28,481 nucleotides of DNA from Streptomyces olivaceus. Lineage in GTDB: Bacteria > Actinomycetota > Actinomycetes > Streptomycetales > Streptomycetaceae. Numbering within the stretch: the stretch's first letter is position 1; each line of letters starts with the position of its first letter. The notes under the pieces are model-generated. The model was not told the DNA's origin. It did no database searches and saw only the letters and a list, made by a program, of their open reading frames with translations. Both the position numbers and the translations under genes were made by a program. The stretch lies in assembly GCF_000721235.1 (NCBI RefSeq), contig NZ_JOFH01000057.1:1-28481 (forward strand), in the 5' to 3' direction. Shown one piece after another: positions 15,643-22,779 of the stretch.

Positions 15643-16887
15643 ATGAGCGCTACGCAGACCTCTGACGTTCCCACGCTTCTCGTCAAGATCTTCGGCAAGG
15701 ACCGGCCCGGCATCACGGCCGCCCTGTTCGACACTCTCGCCGCCTACTCCGTCGACGTCGTCGACATCGAGCAGGTCGTCACCCGCGGCCGGATCGTGCT
15801 GTGCGCGCTCGTGTCCGAGCCGCCCCGCGGCCTGGAGGGCGATCTGCGGGCGACCGTCCACAGCTGGGCCGAGTCGCTGAAACTGCAGGCGGAGATCATC
15901 TCCGGCATCGGCGACAACCGGCCGCGCGGTCTCGGCCGCTCTCTGGTCACGGTGCTCGGCCACCCGCTCACCGCCGAGGCCACGGCGGCCATAGCGGCCC
16001 GGATCGCCGAGTCCGGCAGCAACATCGACCGCATCTTCCGGCTGGCGAAGTACCCGGTGACGGCCGTCGAGTTCGCCGTGTCCGGTGCGGAGACCGAGCC
16101 CCTGCGGACCGCGCTGGCCACCGAGGCCGCGGCGCTCGGCGTGGACATCGCGGTCGTGGCGGCGGGGCTGCACAGGCGGGCACAGCGCCTGGTCGTGATG
16201 GACGTGGACTCCACGCTGATCCAGGACGAGGTCATCGAGCTGTTCGCCGCGCACGCCGGCTGCGAGGACAAGGTCGCCGAGGTGACGGCGGCCGCGATGC
16301 GCGGGGAACTGGACTTCGAGCAGTCGCTGCACGCACGCGTGGCGCTGCTGGCGGGGCTGGACGCCTCGGTGGTGGAGAAGGTCCGTGCAGAGGTGCGGCT
16401 GACGCCGGGCGCCCGCACCCTGATCCGCACCCTGAAGCGGCTCGGCTACCAGGTGGGAGTCGTCTCCGGCGGCTTCACCCAGGTCACCGACGATCTGAAG
16501 GAACGGCTGCGGCTGGACTTCGCCCAGGCCAACACGCTGGAGATCGCCGACGGACGGCTGACCGGCCGGGTCACCGGGGAGATCGTGGACCGGGCGGGCA
16601 AGGCACGGCTGCTGCGCCGGTTCGCCGCCGAGGCGGGTGTACCGCTGTCGCAGACCGTGGCGATCGGTGACGGCGCCAACGACCTGGACATGCTGAACGC
16701 GGCCGGACTGGGGGTCGCCTTCAACGCCAAGCCGGTGGTGCGCGAGGCGGCGCACACCGCGGTGAACGTGCCCTTCCTGGACACGGTCCTCTACCTGCTG
16801 GGCATCACCCGCGAGGAGGTCGAGGCCGCGGACACGCTGGACGAGGATCTCGGCGCGGGCCTGGGCCTGCCGCTCGACCGGGTCTGA
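15643..16887 (+). CDS. serB: Phosphoserine phosphatase SerB with N-terminal ACT domains
   Basis: A 414-residue enzyme that dephosphorylates O-phosphoserine in the last step of serine synthesis. Two ACT-like regulatory regions (about residues 8-90 and 98-175) precede a HAD-superfamily catalytic domain. Motif I is DVDST at 187-191, with nucleophile Asp187 and acid/base Asp189. Motif II lies in VVSGGFTQV, the conserved Lys in DRAGKARLL, and motif III in GDGANDLDM near 342-350. Long SerB forms with ACT domains are normal in actinobacteria and are commonly feedback-sensitive to serine. I chose the ATG at 15643, with GGTGGA 6 nt upstream; the earlier in-frame ATG at 15574 reads through non-coding sequence. 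The gene is monocistronic by appearance. Confidence 0.96.
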   Translation: MSATQTSDVPTLLVKIFGKDRPGITAALFDTLAAYSVDVVDIEQVVTRGRIVLCALVSEPPRGLEGDLRATVHSWAESLKLQAEIISGIGDNRPRGLGRSLVTVLGHPLTAEATAAIAARIAESGSNIDRIFRLAKYPVTAVEFAVSGAETEPLRTALATEAAALGVDIAVVAAGLHRRAQRLVVMDVDSTLIQDEVIELFAAHAGCEDKVAEVTAAAMRGELDFEQSLHARVALLAGLDASVVEKVRAEVRLTPGARTLIRTLKRLGYQVGVVSGGFTQVTDDLKERLRLDFAQANTLEIADGRLTGRVTGEIVDRAGKARLLRRFAAEAGVPLSQTVAIGDGANDLDMLNAAGLGVAFNAKPVVREAAHTAVNVPFLDTVLYLLGITREEVEAADTLDEDLGAGLGLPLDRV

Positions 16888-16912
16888 GGGACCAGCGCGC
16901 ACTGCGGACGTG

Positions 16913-16940
16913 GGGCCCGCGCCGTGTGGTGGCCGGGCCC
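16913..16940. terminator. Probable terminator between convergent serB and the SixA-like gene
   Basis: GGGCCCG (16913-16919) pairs with CGGGCCC (16934-16940), and a further three pairs form inside after one bulged base. The hairpin lies between the two convergent stop codons. Confidence 0.6.
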
Positions 16941-16971
16941 TGCGCCGAGCGGGTCGGTCAGCCCGTCGTGA

Positions 16972-17490
16972 TCAGTCGGTCGGCGCCCAGTAGTCGACGA
17001 GCGAGGCCCGGCCGGGCTCCACGTCCTTCCAGTCCCCCGTGAAGGTCAGGACGGCGAAGGCGGCGGTCGGGAAGCCCCGGCCGGTCATCCGCTCGCGGGC
17101 CTCGTCCTCCGCCGAGCCGGCCAGGATCTCGGCGAGCCCCTCCATGCCCGGGTTGTGGCCGATCACCAGCACGTTTCGCAGGTCGTCCGGGGTTTCGTTG
17201 AGCACGGCGATCAGCTCACCGGGCGAGGCCTCGTAGATCCGCTCCTCGTAGACGGTTTTCGGCCGGTGCGGGAACTCCTGGACGGCGAGCTTCCAGGTCT
17301 CGCGGGTCCGGGCCGACGTGGAGCACAGGGCCTGGTCGAAGGGGACGCCGGTGTCCGCCAGCCGGCGCCCGGCCTCTGCGGCGTCCTTGCGGCCCCGATC
17401 GGCGAGCGGCCGCTCGTGGTCGGTCACCTGTGGCCAGTCGGCTTTCGCATGCCGGAAAAGGACAATCCTGCGGGGTTCTGCGACGCTCAT
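16972..17490 (-). CDS. SixA-like histidine phosphatase
   Basis: A 172-residue member of the histidine phosphatase (phosphoglycerate mutase-like) superfamily. The RHAK motif at residues 13-16 supplies the phospho-acceptor His14. SARTRET gives the second phosphate-binding Arg, and VIGHNPGME holds the second catalytic His. Length and the RHAKADWP start match SixA, which in E. coli dephosphorylates phosphohistidine on signalling or PTS proteins. The actinobacterial substrate is not known. The ATG at 17490 has only a weak GCTGGA ribosome binding site. The gene is convergent with serB; the small membrane-protein gene lies upstream on the same strand, with about 90 bp between them. Confidence 0.9.
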   Translation of the reverse strand: MSVAEPRRIVLFRHAKADWPQVTDHERPLADRGRKDAAEAGRRLADTGVPFDQALCSTSARTRETWKLAVQEFPHRPKTVYEERIYEASPGELIAVLNETPDDLRNVLVIGHNPGMEGLAEILAGSAEDEARERMTGRGFPTAAFAVLTFTGDWKDVEPGRASLVDYWAPTD

Positions 17491-17583
17491 GGCATCCAGC
17501 TTCGCATGAAACAGGCCATGGGGCGCAGGGAGTTGACATGCGGATTCACCGCCGCGAGCGCTTCCGGGGCCGGGGGTACGGCC

Positions 17584-17808
17584 TCAGCGCAGGATCAGCT
17601 GCTGCAGCCACTCCAGAAGGTGGACGATCCCGGGCTGCTCCGCGGCCGCCTGTGCGTCGGCCGGGTTGAGTATCAGCAGGAGCAGGGTCATGAAGGCGGG
17701 GACGGGAAGGGCCAGGGCCCACCAGGGCAGCCGCGTCTCGGTGCCGCTTCCGGTCGTCCTGTCCGCCCCCGGCGCCCGGGGAGGCGGAGTGTGGGTGGTG
17801 ACCGCCAT
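17584..17808 (-). CDS. Small single-pass membrane protein of unknown function
   Basis: A 74-residue protein with a Pro/Thr-rich N-terminus, one membrane segment (about residues 28-47, LPWWALALPVPAFMTLLLLI) and a short amphipathic C-terminal tail ending in LLEWLQQLILR. I do not recognise a named family. I chose the ATG at 17808 because GGAGG lies 6 nt upstream; the longer in-frame start at 17871 has none. The neighbouring genes offer no functional clue. The C-terminal amphipathic helix could lie on the membrane or bind a partner, which is inference. Confidence 0.65.
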   Translation of the reverse strand: MAVTTHTPPPRAPGADRTTGSGTETRLPWWALALPVPAFMTLLLLILNPADAQAAAEQPGIVHLLEWLQQLILR

Positions 17809-17940
17809 GAGTGCCTCCGCTGGTCCTCGAACTCCGTCGTCCGTGCTCCGCGGGCCGCCTGCCCCGGGCACATCTCGAAGTTACGGAATCCGCGGGCCCC
17901 GACCCATCCGGAGTCCCACCCACTTGACCCTGACCCTTGC

Positions 17941-17966
17941 CCCCTAGGGGACGGGGGGTTAACCCC
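17941..17966. repeat. Two adjacent short palindromes
   Basis: CCCCTAGGGG (17941-17950) and GGGGTTAACCCC (17955-17966) are both perfect palindromes, separated by 4 nt. They lie upstream of the 74-residue membrane-protein gene and downstream of the SGM_5486-type gene on the minus strand. They could be an operator pair or part of a terminator. Confidence 0.5.
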
Positions 17967-18008
17967 ACCGCCCGGGAGCGGAGGCAGGGGCGGGGGCAGA
18001 AGCAAGGC

Positions 18009-18125
18009 TCACGGGGAGGCCATCGTCGCGATGATGCCGATGATCACGAAGATCGCGAGGAAGGAGCCGAAGACGATCAGCATCTTCTTCTGGCCGTGCT
18101 TCGGGTTCGGGTCGAGGACTGGCAT
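18009..18125 (-). CDS. SGM_5486-type transporter-associated small membrane protein
   Basis: A 38-residue protein beginning MPVLDPNPKHGQKKM followed by a single hydrophobic helix (about residues 15-35, LIVFGSFLAIFVIIGIIATM). The N-terminal motif and size match the Streptomyces family named SGM_5486 transporter-associated protein, which is found next to transporter genes. Here it lies 86 bp downstream of the MFS exporter on the same strand, as expected. The ribosome binding site is weak (GGAGG lies about 19 nt upstream), so translation may depend on the upstream gene. Its function is unknown; a role as an accessory subunit of the exporter is inference. Confidence 0.75.
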   Translation of the reverse strand: MPVLDPNPKHGQKKMLIVFGSFLAIFVIIGIIATMASP

Positions 18126-18211
18126 GCGGCAAGTCTCGCATCCGCCTCCGTGACCGGGTGCGGCGGGCCGGGCGGCCTCCCGCTCCGGGCCAGGTGGTCT
18201 CCCGGTCCGGG

Positions 18212-19576
18212 TCAGCGGCCCGCCTCGTCCTCCACCGTGCGGTCGCGTCCCGCCAGGACGCCCACCACGATCTGCGGCACCATCAGGGCGCACATCAGCG
18301 TGATCGGCAGTCCCCACCCGCCGCTGTGCTGGTAGAGCACGCCCACCAGGAGCGGGCCCGGGATGGAGATCAGGTAGCCGGTGCTCTGCGCGAAGGCGGA
18401 CAGCTGGGCGACGCCCGCGCCGGTCCTGGCCCGCATGCCGACCATGGTCAGCGCGAGCGGGAAGGCGCAGTTGGAGATGCCGAGCAGCAGGGCCCAGGCC
18501 CAGGCGCCGCCGACCGGGGCGAAGTACAGACCGGCGTATCCGGCGAGCCCGCACAGGCCGAGGACCAGCACGATCGGGCCCTGATGGGGCAGCCGGGTGG
18601 CGACGCGCGGGATGACGAAGGCGAGCGGTACGCCCATCACCATGATGACGGCGAGCAGCAGTCCGGCGGTGCCGGCCGAGACGCCCGAGTCCCGGAAGAT
18701 CTGGGCCATCCACCCCATCGTGATGTAGGCGGCGGTGGCCTGGAGCCCGAAGAAGACGGCCAGCGCCCAGGCCGTGCGGCTGCGGGTGATGCGCAGCGGG
18801 GGCTGCTCGGGGGCCGGCCCGGCTCCCCGGCCGCCCGGGGCGTCCGCGGTCCGTTCCGGCGCCGGCGCCGACTGGGGGGCTTCCCGGTGCCGTACGAACG
18901 GGATCCACGCCAGGACGGCCGCCACGCCCAGGGTGGCCCACACCGCGAGGCCGGGCTGCCAGCCGCCGCCCAGCGCGTTCGTCACGGGCACGGTCGCCGC
19001 GGCGGCGATGGAGGTGCCGAAGGCGAGGGCCATCGAGTACAGGCCGGTCATGGAGCCGACCCGGTCGGGGAAGTACCGCTTGACGATGACCGGCATCAGG
19101 ACGTTGCTGACCGCGATGCCCATCAGCGCGAGGGCGGTGGCGGCCAGGAACCCGGCCGTGCCGCCGGCGTACGGGCGTATGAGCAGGCCCGCGGTGATGG
19201 CGACCATGCCGGCCCAGACCACCGCGCCGGGTCCGAATCGGCGGGCCAGCCGGGGCGCCATGACCCCGAAGACGGCGAAGCAGAGCGGGGGCACGGAGGT
19301 GAGGAGTCCGGCGACGCTGCCGCTCATGCCCAGCCCGTCGCGTACCTCCTCCAGGAGGGCGCCCAGGCTGGTGATGGCGGGGCGCAGGTTGAACGCGGCG
19401 AGCACGATCCCGAGCATGAGCAGGCGGGTGGTCCACGTCGTCCACGCGCGGGGGAACGACGTGGACGACATGGACGGCGTGGACGCCGCTTGGCCGGGCT
19501 CCGCGCGCGTCCCCGTCACGGTCAGGGTCTCCGTCTTGTCCGTACGGGTCTCCGTCCGGGTTTCCTCACTAGGCAT
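18212..19576 (-). CDS. MFS transporter, CynX/NimT-like
   Basis: A 454-residue major facilitator with about twelve membrane helices. It has a polar Thr/Glu-rich N-terminal extension of about 50 residues and a hydrophilic central loop (about residues 235-265) between the two halves. Family-typical segments include FNLRPAITSLGALLEEV in helix 1, PRLARRFGP after helix 2 and GLYSMALAFGTSIAAA in the middle, matching the CynX/NimT (cyanate/nitroimidazole) branch. I chose the ATG at 19576 because TATGAT ends 7 nt before it; two further in-frame ATGs (19585 and 19588) overlap that hexamer. The gene is divergent from a GntR regulator, with palindromes over its promoter, so repression by that protein is likely. 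The substrate is unknown. Confidence 0.9.
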   Translation of the reverse strand: MPSEETRTETRTDKTETLTVTGTRAEPGQAASTPSMSSTSFPRAWTTWTTRLLMLGIVLAAFNLRPAITSLGALLEEVRDGLGMSGSVAGLLTSVPPLCFAVFGVMAPRLARRFGPGAVVWAGMVAITAGLLIRPYAGGTAGFLAATALALMGIAVSNVLMPVIVKRYFPDRVGSMTGLYSMALAFGTSIAAAATVPVTNALGGGWQPGLAVWATLGVAAVLAWIPFVRHREAPQSAPAPERTADAPGGRGAGPAPEQPPLRITRSRTAWALAVFFGLQATAAYITMGWMAQIFRDSGVSAGTAGLLLAVIMVMGVPLAFVIPRVATRLPHQGPIVLVLGLCGLAGYAGLYFAPVGGAWAWALLLGISNCAFPLALTMVGMRARTGAGVAQLSAFAQSTGYLISIPGPLLVGVLYQHSGGWGLPITLMCALMVPQIVVGVLAGRDRTVEDEAGR

Positions 19577-19580
19577 GAGA

Positions 19581-19605
19581 CCCATCATAGAATCATGGGA
19601 TGATT
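19581..19605. promoter_or_regulatory. Overlapping inverted repeats: likely GntR operator over the MFS -10 box
   Basis: AATCATGGGATGATT (19591-19605) is a perfect 6-bp inverted repeat with a 3-nt centre. An overlapping imperfect palindrome, CCCATCATAGAATCATGGG, spans 19581-19599. The MFS -10 candidate TATGAT (minus strand, 19589-19584) lies inside it. The site is 39 bp upstream of the GntR start codon, so both divergent promoters could be controlled. Confidence 0.7.
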
Positions 19606-19643
19606 GCTTGTCCACTCGCTCCACTCCCCTCCGAAGGTGAGCC

Positions 19644-20321
19644 ATGCCACTGAGCCATCCCCGCCGTTCAGCGTTGTCCGAGCAGGTCATCGCGGCGCTG
19701 CGGCAGCAGGTCGCCTCGGGCGAGTGGCCGGTCGGCACCCGCATCCCGACCGAGCCCGAGCTGGTCGAGCAGCTCGGTGTCGCCCGGAACACGGTGCGGG
19801 AGGCGGTCCGCGCGCTGGCCCACAACGGCCTGCTGGACATCCGCCAGGGCTCGGGCACGTACGTCGTGGCGACGAGCGAGCTGGCGGGCGTGATGCAGCG
19901 CCGTTTCGCGGACACCGACCCCCGGCACATCGCGGAGCTGCGCTCCACGCTGGAGTCGGCCGCCGCCCGGCTCGCCGCCGAGCGGCGCACGGAGAAGGAC
20001 CTCAAGCAGCTCGACGCGCTGCTGGTGCGCCGTGAGGAGGCCTTCGAGACGGGCGACACGGAGGCGTTCGTGACGGCGGACGCGAACTTCCACCTGGCCG
20101 TCGTGGCCGCCTCGCACAACGACGCGATGACCGCGATGTACGCGGACCTGGACGAGGTGATGCGGGACTGGCTGCGCGGGGACGTCGGCAGTGAGCTGAC
20201 GCCCGACGCGCACATGGACCACACCCGGCTGGTGGACGCGATCCGCGCGGGGGACGCCGAGACGGCGCGTCGGGAGGCCGCGGACTACCCGTTCCTGTGC
20301 CGCCCCGGCCCGGTCGGCTGA
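19644..20321 (+). CDS. GntR-family transcriptional regulator (FadR/FCD type)
   Basis: A 225-residue regulator. The N-terminal winged helix (about 10-75) has the classic GntR order: LSEQVIAALRQQVASGEWPVG, then TEPELVEQLGVARNTVREAVRAL, and the wing ending in IRQGSGTYV. The C-terminal FCD helical domain (about 95-210) keeps ELRSTLE, the Asp/His ligand residues in DANFHLAVV and the MDHTRLVDAIRAGD helix, which usually bind a metal and a small carboxylate effector. GAAGGTGA precedes the ATG. The gene is divergent from the MFS exporter. Repression of the exporter, relieved by its substrate, is the simplest model but is inferred. Confidence 0.93.
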   Translation: MPLSHPRRSALSEQVIAALRQQVASGEWPVGTRIPTEPELVEQLGVARNTVREAVRALAHNGLLDIRQGSGTYVVATSELAGVMQRRFADTDPRHIAELRSTLESAAARLAAERRTEKDLKQLDALLVRREEAFETGDTEAFVTADANFHLAVVAASHNDAMTAMYADLDEVMRDWLRGDVGSELTPDAHMDHTRLVDAIRAGDAETARREAADYPFLCRPGPVG

Positions 20322-20367
20322 GCCGGGACACGCCCGGGACGGGAGACACGCCGGAGAGACACGCCGG

Positions 20368-20397
20368 GGGCCCGCACCCCCTCAGGGATGCGGGCCC
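20368..20397. terminator. Bidirectional terminator between the GntR and enoyl reductase genes
   Basis: GGGCCCGCA (20368-20376) pairs perfectly with TGCGGGCCC (20389-20397). The 12-nt centre can add a few pairs. It lies between convergent stop codons. Confidence 0.75.
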
Positions 20398-20418
20398 ATG
20401 GGGCTCGTCGTCCGGCGC

Positions 20419-21186
20419 TCAGGCGCCGATCGCGTGCAGACCGCCGTCGACGTGGATGATCTCGCCCGTGGTCTTGGGGAACCAGTCGCTCAGCAGCGCC
20501 ACGATGCCGCGGCCGGCCGGGTCCGGGTCCTTCAGGTCCCACTCCAGCGGGGAGCGGCTGTCCCACACGGAGGCGAGGTCCGCGAAGCCCGGGATGGACT
20601 TGGCGGCCATGGAGCCGATCGGGCCCGCCGAGACCAGGTTGCAGCGGATCTTCTGCTTGCCGAGGTCACGGGCCATGTACCGGCTGGTGGCCTCCAGCGC
20701 GGCCTTGGCCGGGCCCATCCAGTCGTACTGCGGCCAGGCGTACTGCGCGTCGAAGGTCAGACCGACGACCGAGCCGCCGTTCTGCATCAGCGGCAGGCAG
20801 GCCATCGTCAGCGATTTCAGGGAGTACGCGGAGACGTGCATGGCGGTGGCGACCGACTCGAACGGCGTGTTCAGGAAGTTGCCGCCGAGGGCGTCCTGCG
20901 GCGCGAAGCCGATGGAGTGCACGACGCCGTCGAGGCCGCCCAGCTCCTCGCCGACCACGTCGGCGAGCCGCCCGAGGTGCTCGTCGTTGGTCACGTCCAG
21001 CTCGATGACCTTGGTGGGCTTCGGCAGCTTCTTCGCGATGCGCTCGGTCAGGGTGGGCCGCGGGAACGCCGTCAGGATGATCTCGGCGCCCTGCTCCTGG
21101 GCCAGCTTGGCGGCGTGGAAGGCGATGGAGGACTCCATCAGCACACCGGTGATCAGGACGCGCTTGCCCTCGAGGATTCCGCTCAT
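20419..21186 (-). CDS. fabI: Enoyl-[acyl-carrier-protein] reductase, InhA/FabI type (NADH)
   Basis: A 255-residue enzyme for the last reductive step of fatty acid elongation (FAS II). It has the FabI-type nucleotide motif ITGVLMESSIAFHAAKL and the HSIGFAPQ segment. The catalytic Tyr154-Asp-Trp-Met157-Gly-Pro-Ala-Lys161 set aligns with Tyr158 and Lys165 of M. tuberculosis InhA. The following AGPIGSMAAKSIPGF is also InhA-like. The S. coelicolor homologue is commonly called InhA. The gene lies 5 bp after the fabG stop codon, so the two form a tight operon; its ribosome binding site lies within the fabG 3' end. It converges with the GntR gene across a terminator. Confidence 0.96.
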   Translation of the reverse strand: MSGILEGKRVLITGVLMESSIAFHAAKLAQEQGAEIILTAFPRPTLTERIAKKLPKPTKVIELDVTNDEHLGRLADVVGEELGGLDGVVHSIGFAPQDALGGNFLNTPFESVATAMHVSAYSLKSLTMACLPLMQNGGSVVGLTFDAQYAWPQYDWMGPAKAALEATSRYMARDLGKQKIRCNLVSAGPIGSMAAKSIPGFADLASVWDSRSPLEWDLKDPDPAGRGIVALLSDWFPKTTGEIIHVDGGLHAIGA

Positions 21187-21191
21187 GGTGA

Positions 21192-21896
21192 TCAGTGACC
21201 CATTCCCAGTCCGCCGTCTACGGGGATGACGGCTCCAGTGATGTACGAGGCGTCGTCCGACGCGAGGAACCGCACCGTCGCGGCGATCTCCTCCGACCGC
21301 GCCAACCGGCCGAGCGGCACCTGCGCGAGGATCTTGGCCTGCTGCTCCTCGCTCAGTTCCCTGGTCATGTCGGTGTCGACGAAGCCGGGCGCGACGACGT
21401 TGAAGGTGAGGTTGCGCGAGCCCAGCTCACGGGCGAGGGAGCGCGCGAAGCCGACCATCGCGGCCTTGGAGGCGGCGTAGTTCGCCTGGCCCGCGGAGCC
21501 GAGGAGCCCGACCACGGAGGAGATGAGGACGACGCGGCCCTTCTTGGCGCGCAGCATGCCGCGGTTGGCGCGCTTGACGACGCGGAAGGTGCCGGTGAGG
21601 TTGGTCTCGACGACGGACGTGAAGTCCTCCTCCGACATCCGCATCAGGAGCTGGTCCTTGTTGATGCCGGCGTTGGCGATCAGGACCTCGACGGGGCCGT
21701 GCGCCTCCTCGACCTCCTTGTAGGCCTGCTCCACCTGCTCGGTGTCGGTGATGTCGCACTTGACGGCCAGGAAGCCCTCCGGCGGCTCACCCGAGCGGTA
21801 CGTGATCGCGACGTTGTCGCCGGCGTCGGCGAAGGCGCGGGCGATGGCGAGGCCGATGCCCCGGTTTCCTCCGGTGACGAGAACCGAGCGGCTCAA
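21192..21896 (-). CDS. fabG: 3-oxoacyl-[acyl-carrier-protein] reductase FabG
   Basis: A 234-residue SDR that reduces 3-oxoacyl-ACP with NADPH in fatty acid elongation. It shows TGGNRGIG (8-15), NAG (75-77), Asn99, Ser127, Tyr140 and Lys144 (YAASK), and the PGFVDTDMT segment. The start is TTG: the codon at 21896 is TTG, followed by AGCCGC, and AAGGGTGATC lies just upstream, a good match to the 16S 3' end including its GATC. This start gives the N-terminus MSRSVLVTGG expected for the Streptomyces enzyme. The gene precedes the enoyl reductase by 5 bp. About 176 bp upstream (21897-22072) lack any gene and presumably hold the promoter. Confidence 0.95.
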   Translation of the reverse strand: MSRSVLVTGGNRGIGLAIARAFADAGDNVAITYRSGEPPEGFLAVKCDITDTEQVEQAYKEVEEAHGPVEVLIANAGINKDQLLMRMSEEDFTSVVETNLTGTFRVVKRANRGMLRAKKGRVVLISSVVGLLGSAGQANYAASKAAMVGFARSLARELGSRNLTFNVVAPGFVDTDMTRELSEEQQAKILAQVPLGRLARSEEIAATVRFLASDDASYITGAVIPVDGGLGMGH

Positions 21897-22072
21897 CGGA
21901 TCACCCTTTCCCTAGCGGTCGTAACCCGCCGGAGCACCCGTACGGTGGGCGTCGACGGCAGGCGGCTTCCTCGAAAACCTATCGGTCCCCGACCGTCCGC
22001 AGAGACTCGGGCACCCACAGTGGCTTACGAAGCTGTCTGTCGGGTCCCTACAGAAGACGCCCTGTCCGTTGA

Positions 22073-22612
22073 TCAGCGCCGGTCGTCTTCGCGCTCGGCG
22101 AGCAGCAGTGCCGGCGGATCGACGCCCTCGACCACCTGGCAGTGCGGCATGCCGGGCCGGTCGGCGACCGTGACTGGCTTCACGACCGTGCACTCGGCCC
22201 ACACCGTCTTGCCCGGTCCCGTTCGCCTCTCCACGCCCCAGCGGTCGGCGACCGCCGCCACGAGGAGCAGGCCCCGCCCGCCCTCGTCGTCCGCGGCGGG
22301 CCGGGCCGTCGGCGCCGGGAGTTCCGGGTGCGTGTCGGACACCTCCACGCGGACGAGCCCCGCGGAGCGGTCGTACACGAGCCGCAGCTCGAAGTCGCGC
22401 CCGGGGACGCAGCCGTGGAGGGCCGCGTTGGCGGCGAGTTCGGAGACGACGAGCGTGATCGTGTCGGAGGCCGGGCTGTCGTAGGGCAGCTGCCACAGGG
22501 CGAGCTGGTGCGTGGCGAGTCTGCGGGCGAGGCGGGCGCCCCTGCGCGTGGCGGAGAAGCGCTGCGCGAACACACTTACGGTTACGGCCTCTCGGGCCCG
22601 TGGCGCTGACAT
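22073..22612 (-). CDS. RsbW/SpoIIAB-like ATP-binding protein (anti-sigma-like)
   Basis: A 179-residue HATPase_c protein of the small anti-sigma/regulatory group. It shows an N box (LVVSELAANAALHG), a G1-like VEVSDTHPELP with the Asp but without the usual Gly-x-Gly, and a G2 box DDEGGRGLLLVAAVADRWG. The terminal part (about 150-179) adds a short specific tail. The ATG at 22612 is used because the longer ORF runs into the divergent promoter region; the ribosome binding site is weak. It is divergent from an XRE-DUF5753 regulator and two DUF397 genes. This combination is known from the abaA and whiJ clusters of S. coelicolor, where a similar ATPase is present. A role as kinase or anti-sigma factor is inferred, and its partner is unknown. 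Confidence 0.82.
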   Translation of the reverse strand: MSAPRAREAVTVSVFAQRFSATRRGARLARRLATHQLALWQLPYDSPASDTITLVVSELAANAALHGCVPGRDFELRLVYDRSAGLVRVEVSDTHPELPAPTARPAADDEGGRGLLLVAAVADRWGVERRTGPGKTVWAECTVVKPVTVADRPGMPHCQVVEGVDPPALLLAEREDDRR

Positions 22613-22694
22613 GCGCCCAGCGTTCCGATCCGTCCCCGACCCCCAACAGGGACGATGCCCATACACACGCCGCTGTATCGGTGCACACTCTGGA

Positions 22695-22728
22695 CTGGGT
22701 GGGTAACACTCCGTGACTCTGGGTGGGT
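22695..22728. repeat. Direct repeat in the ATPase/XRE intergenic region
   Basis: CTGGGTGGGT occurs exactly at 22695-22704 and 22719-22728, spaced 24 bp start to start. It lies 52-85 bp upstream of the XRE start codon and on the far side of the divergent ATPase start. It could be the binding site of the XRE protein, which is inference. Confidence 0.5.
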
Positions 22729-22779
22729 CGGGCGTCGTTGGGCGAGGCGTGAAAAGGCGGGCACGGGAGGTACGCGGCG

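Noticed and set aside
17941..17966. CsoR-type copper operator
   Set aside because: The CCCCTAGGGG core is suggestive, but the flanking ATAC/GTAT-type arms are missing and no copper gene is nearby.
18158..19603. 481-codon plus-strand ORF
   Set aside because: It is antisense to the MFS gene and has no recognisable domain.
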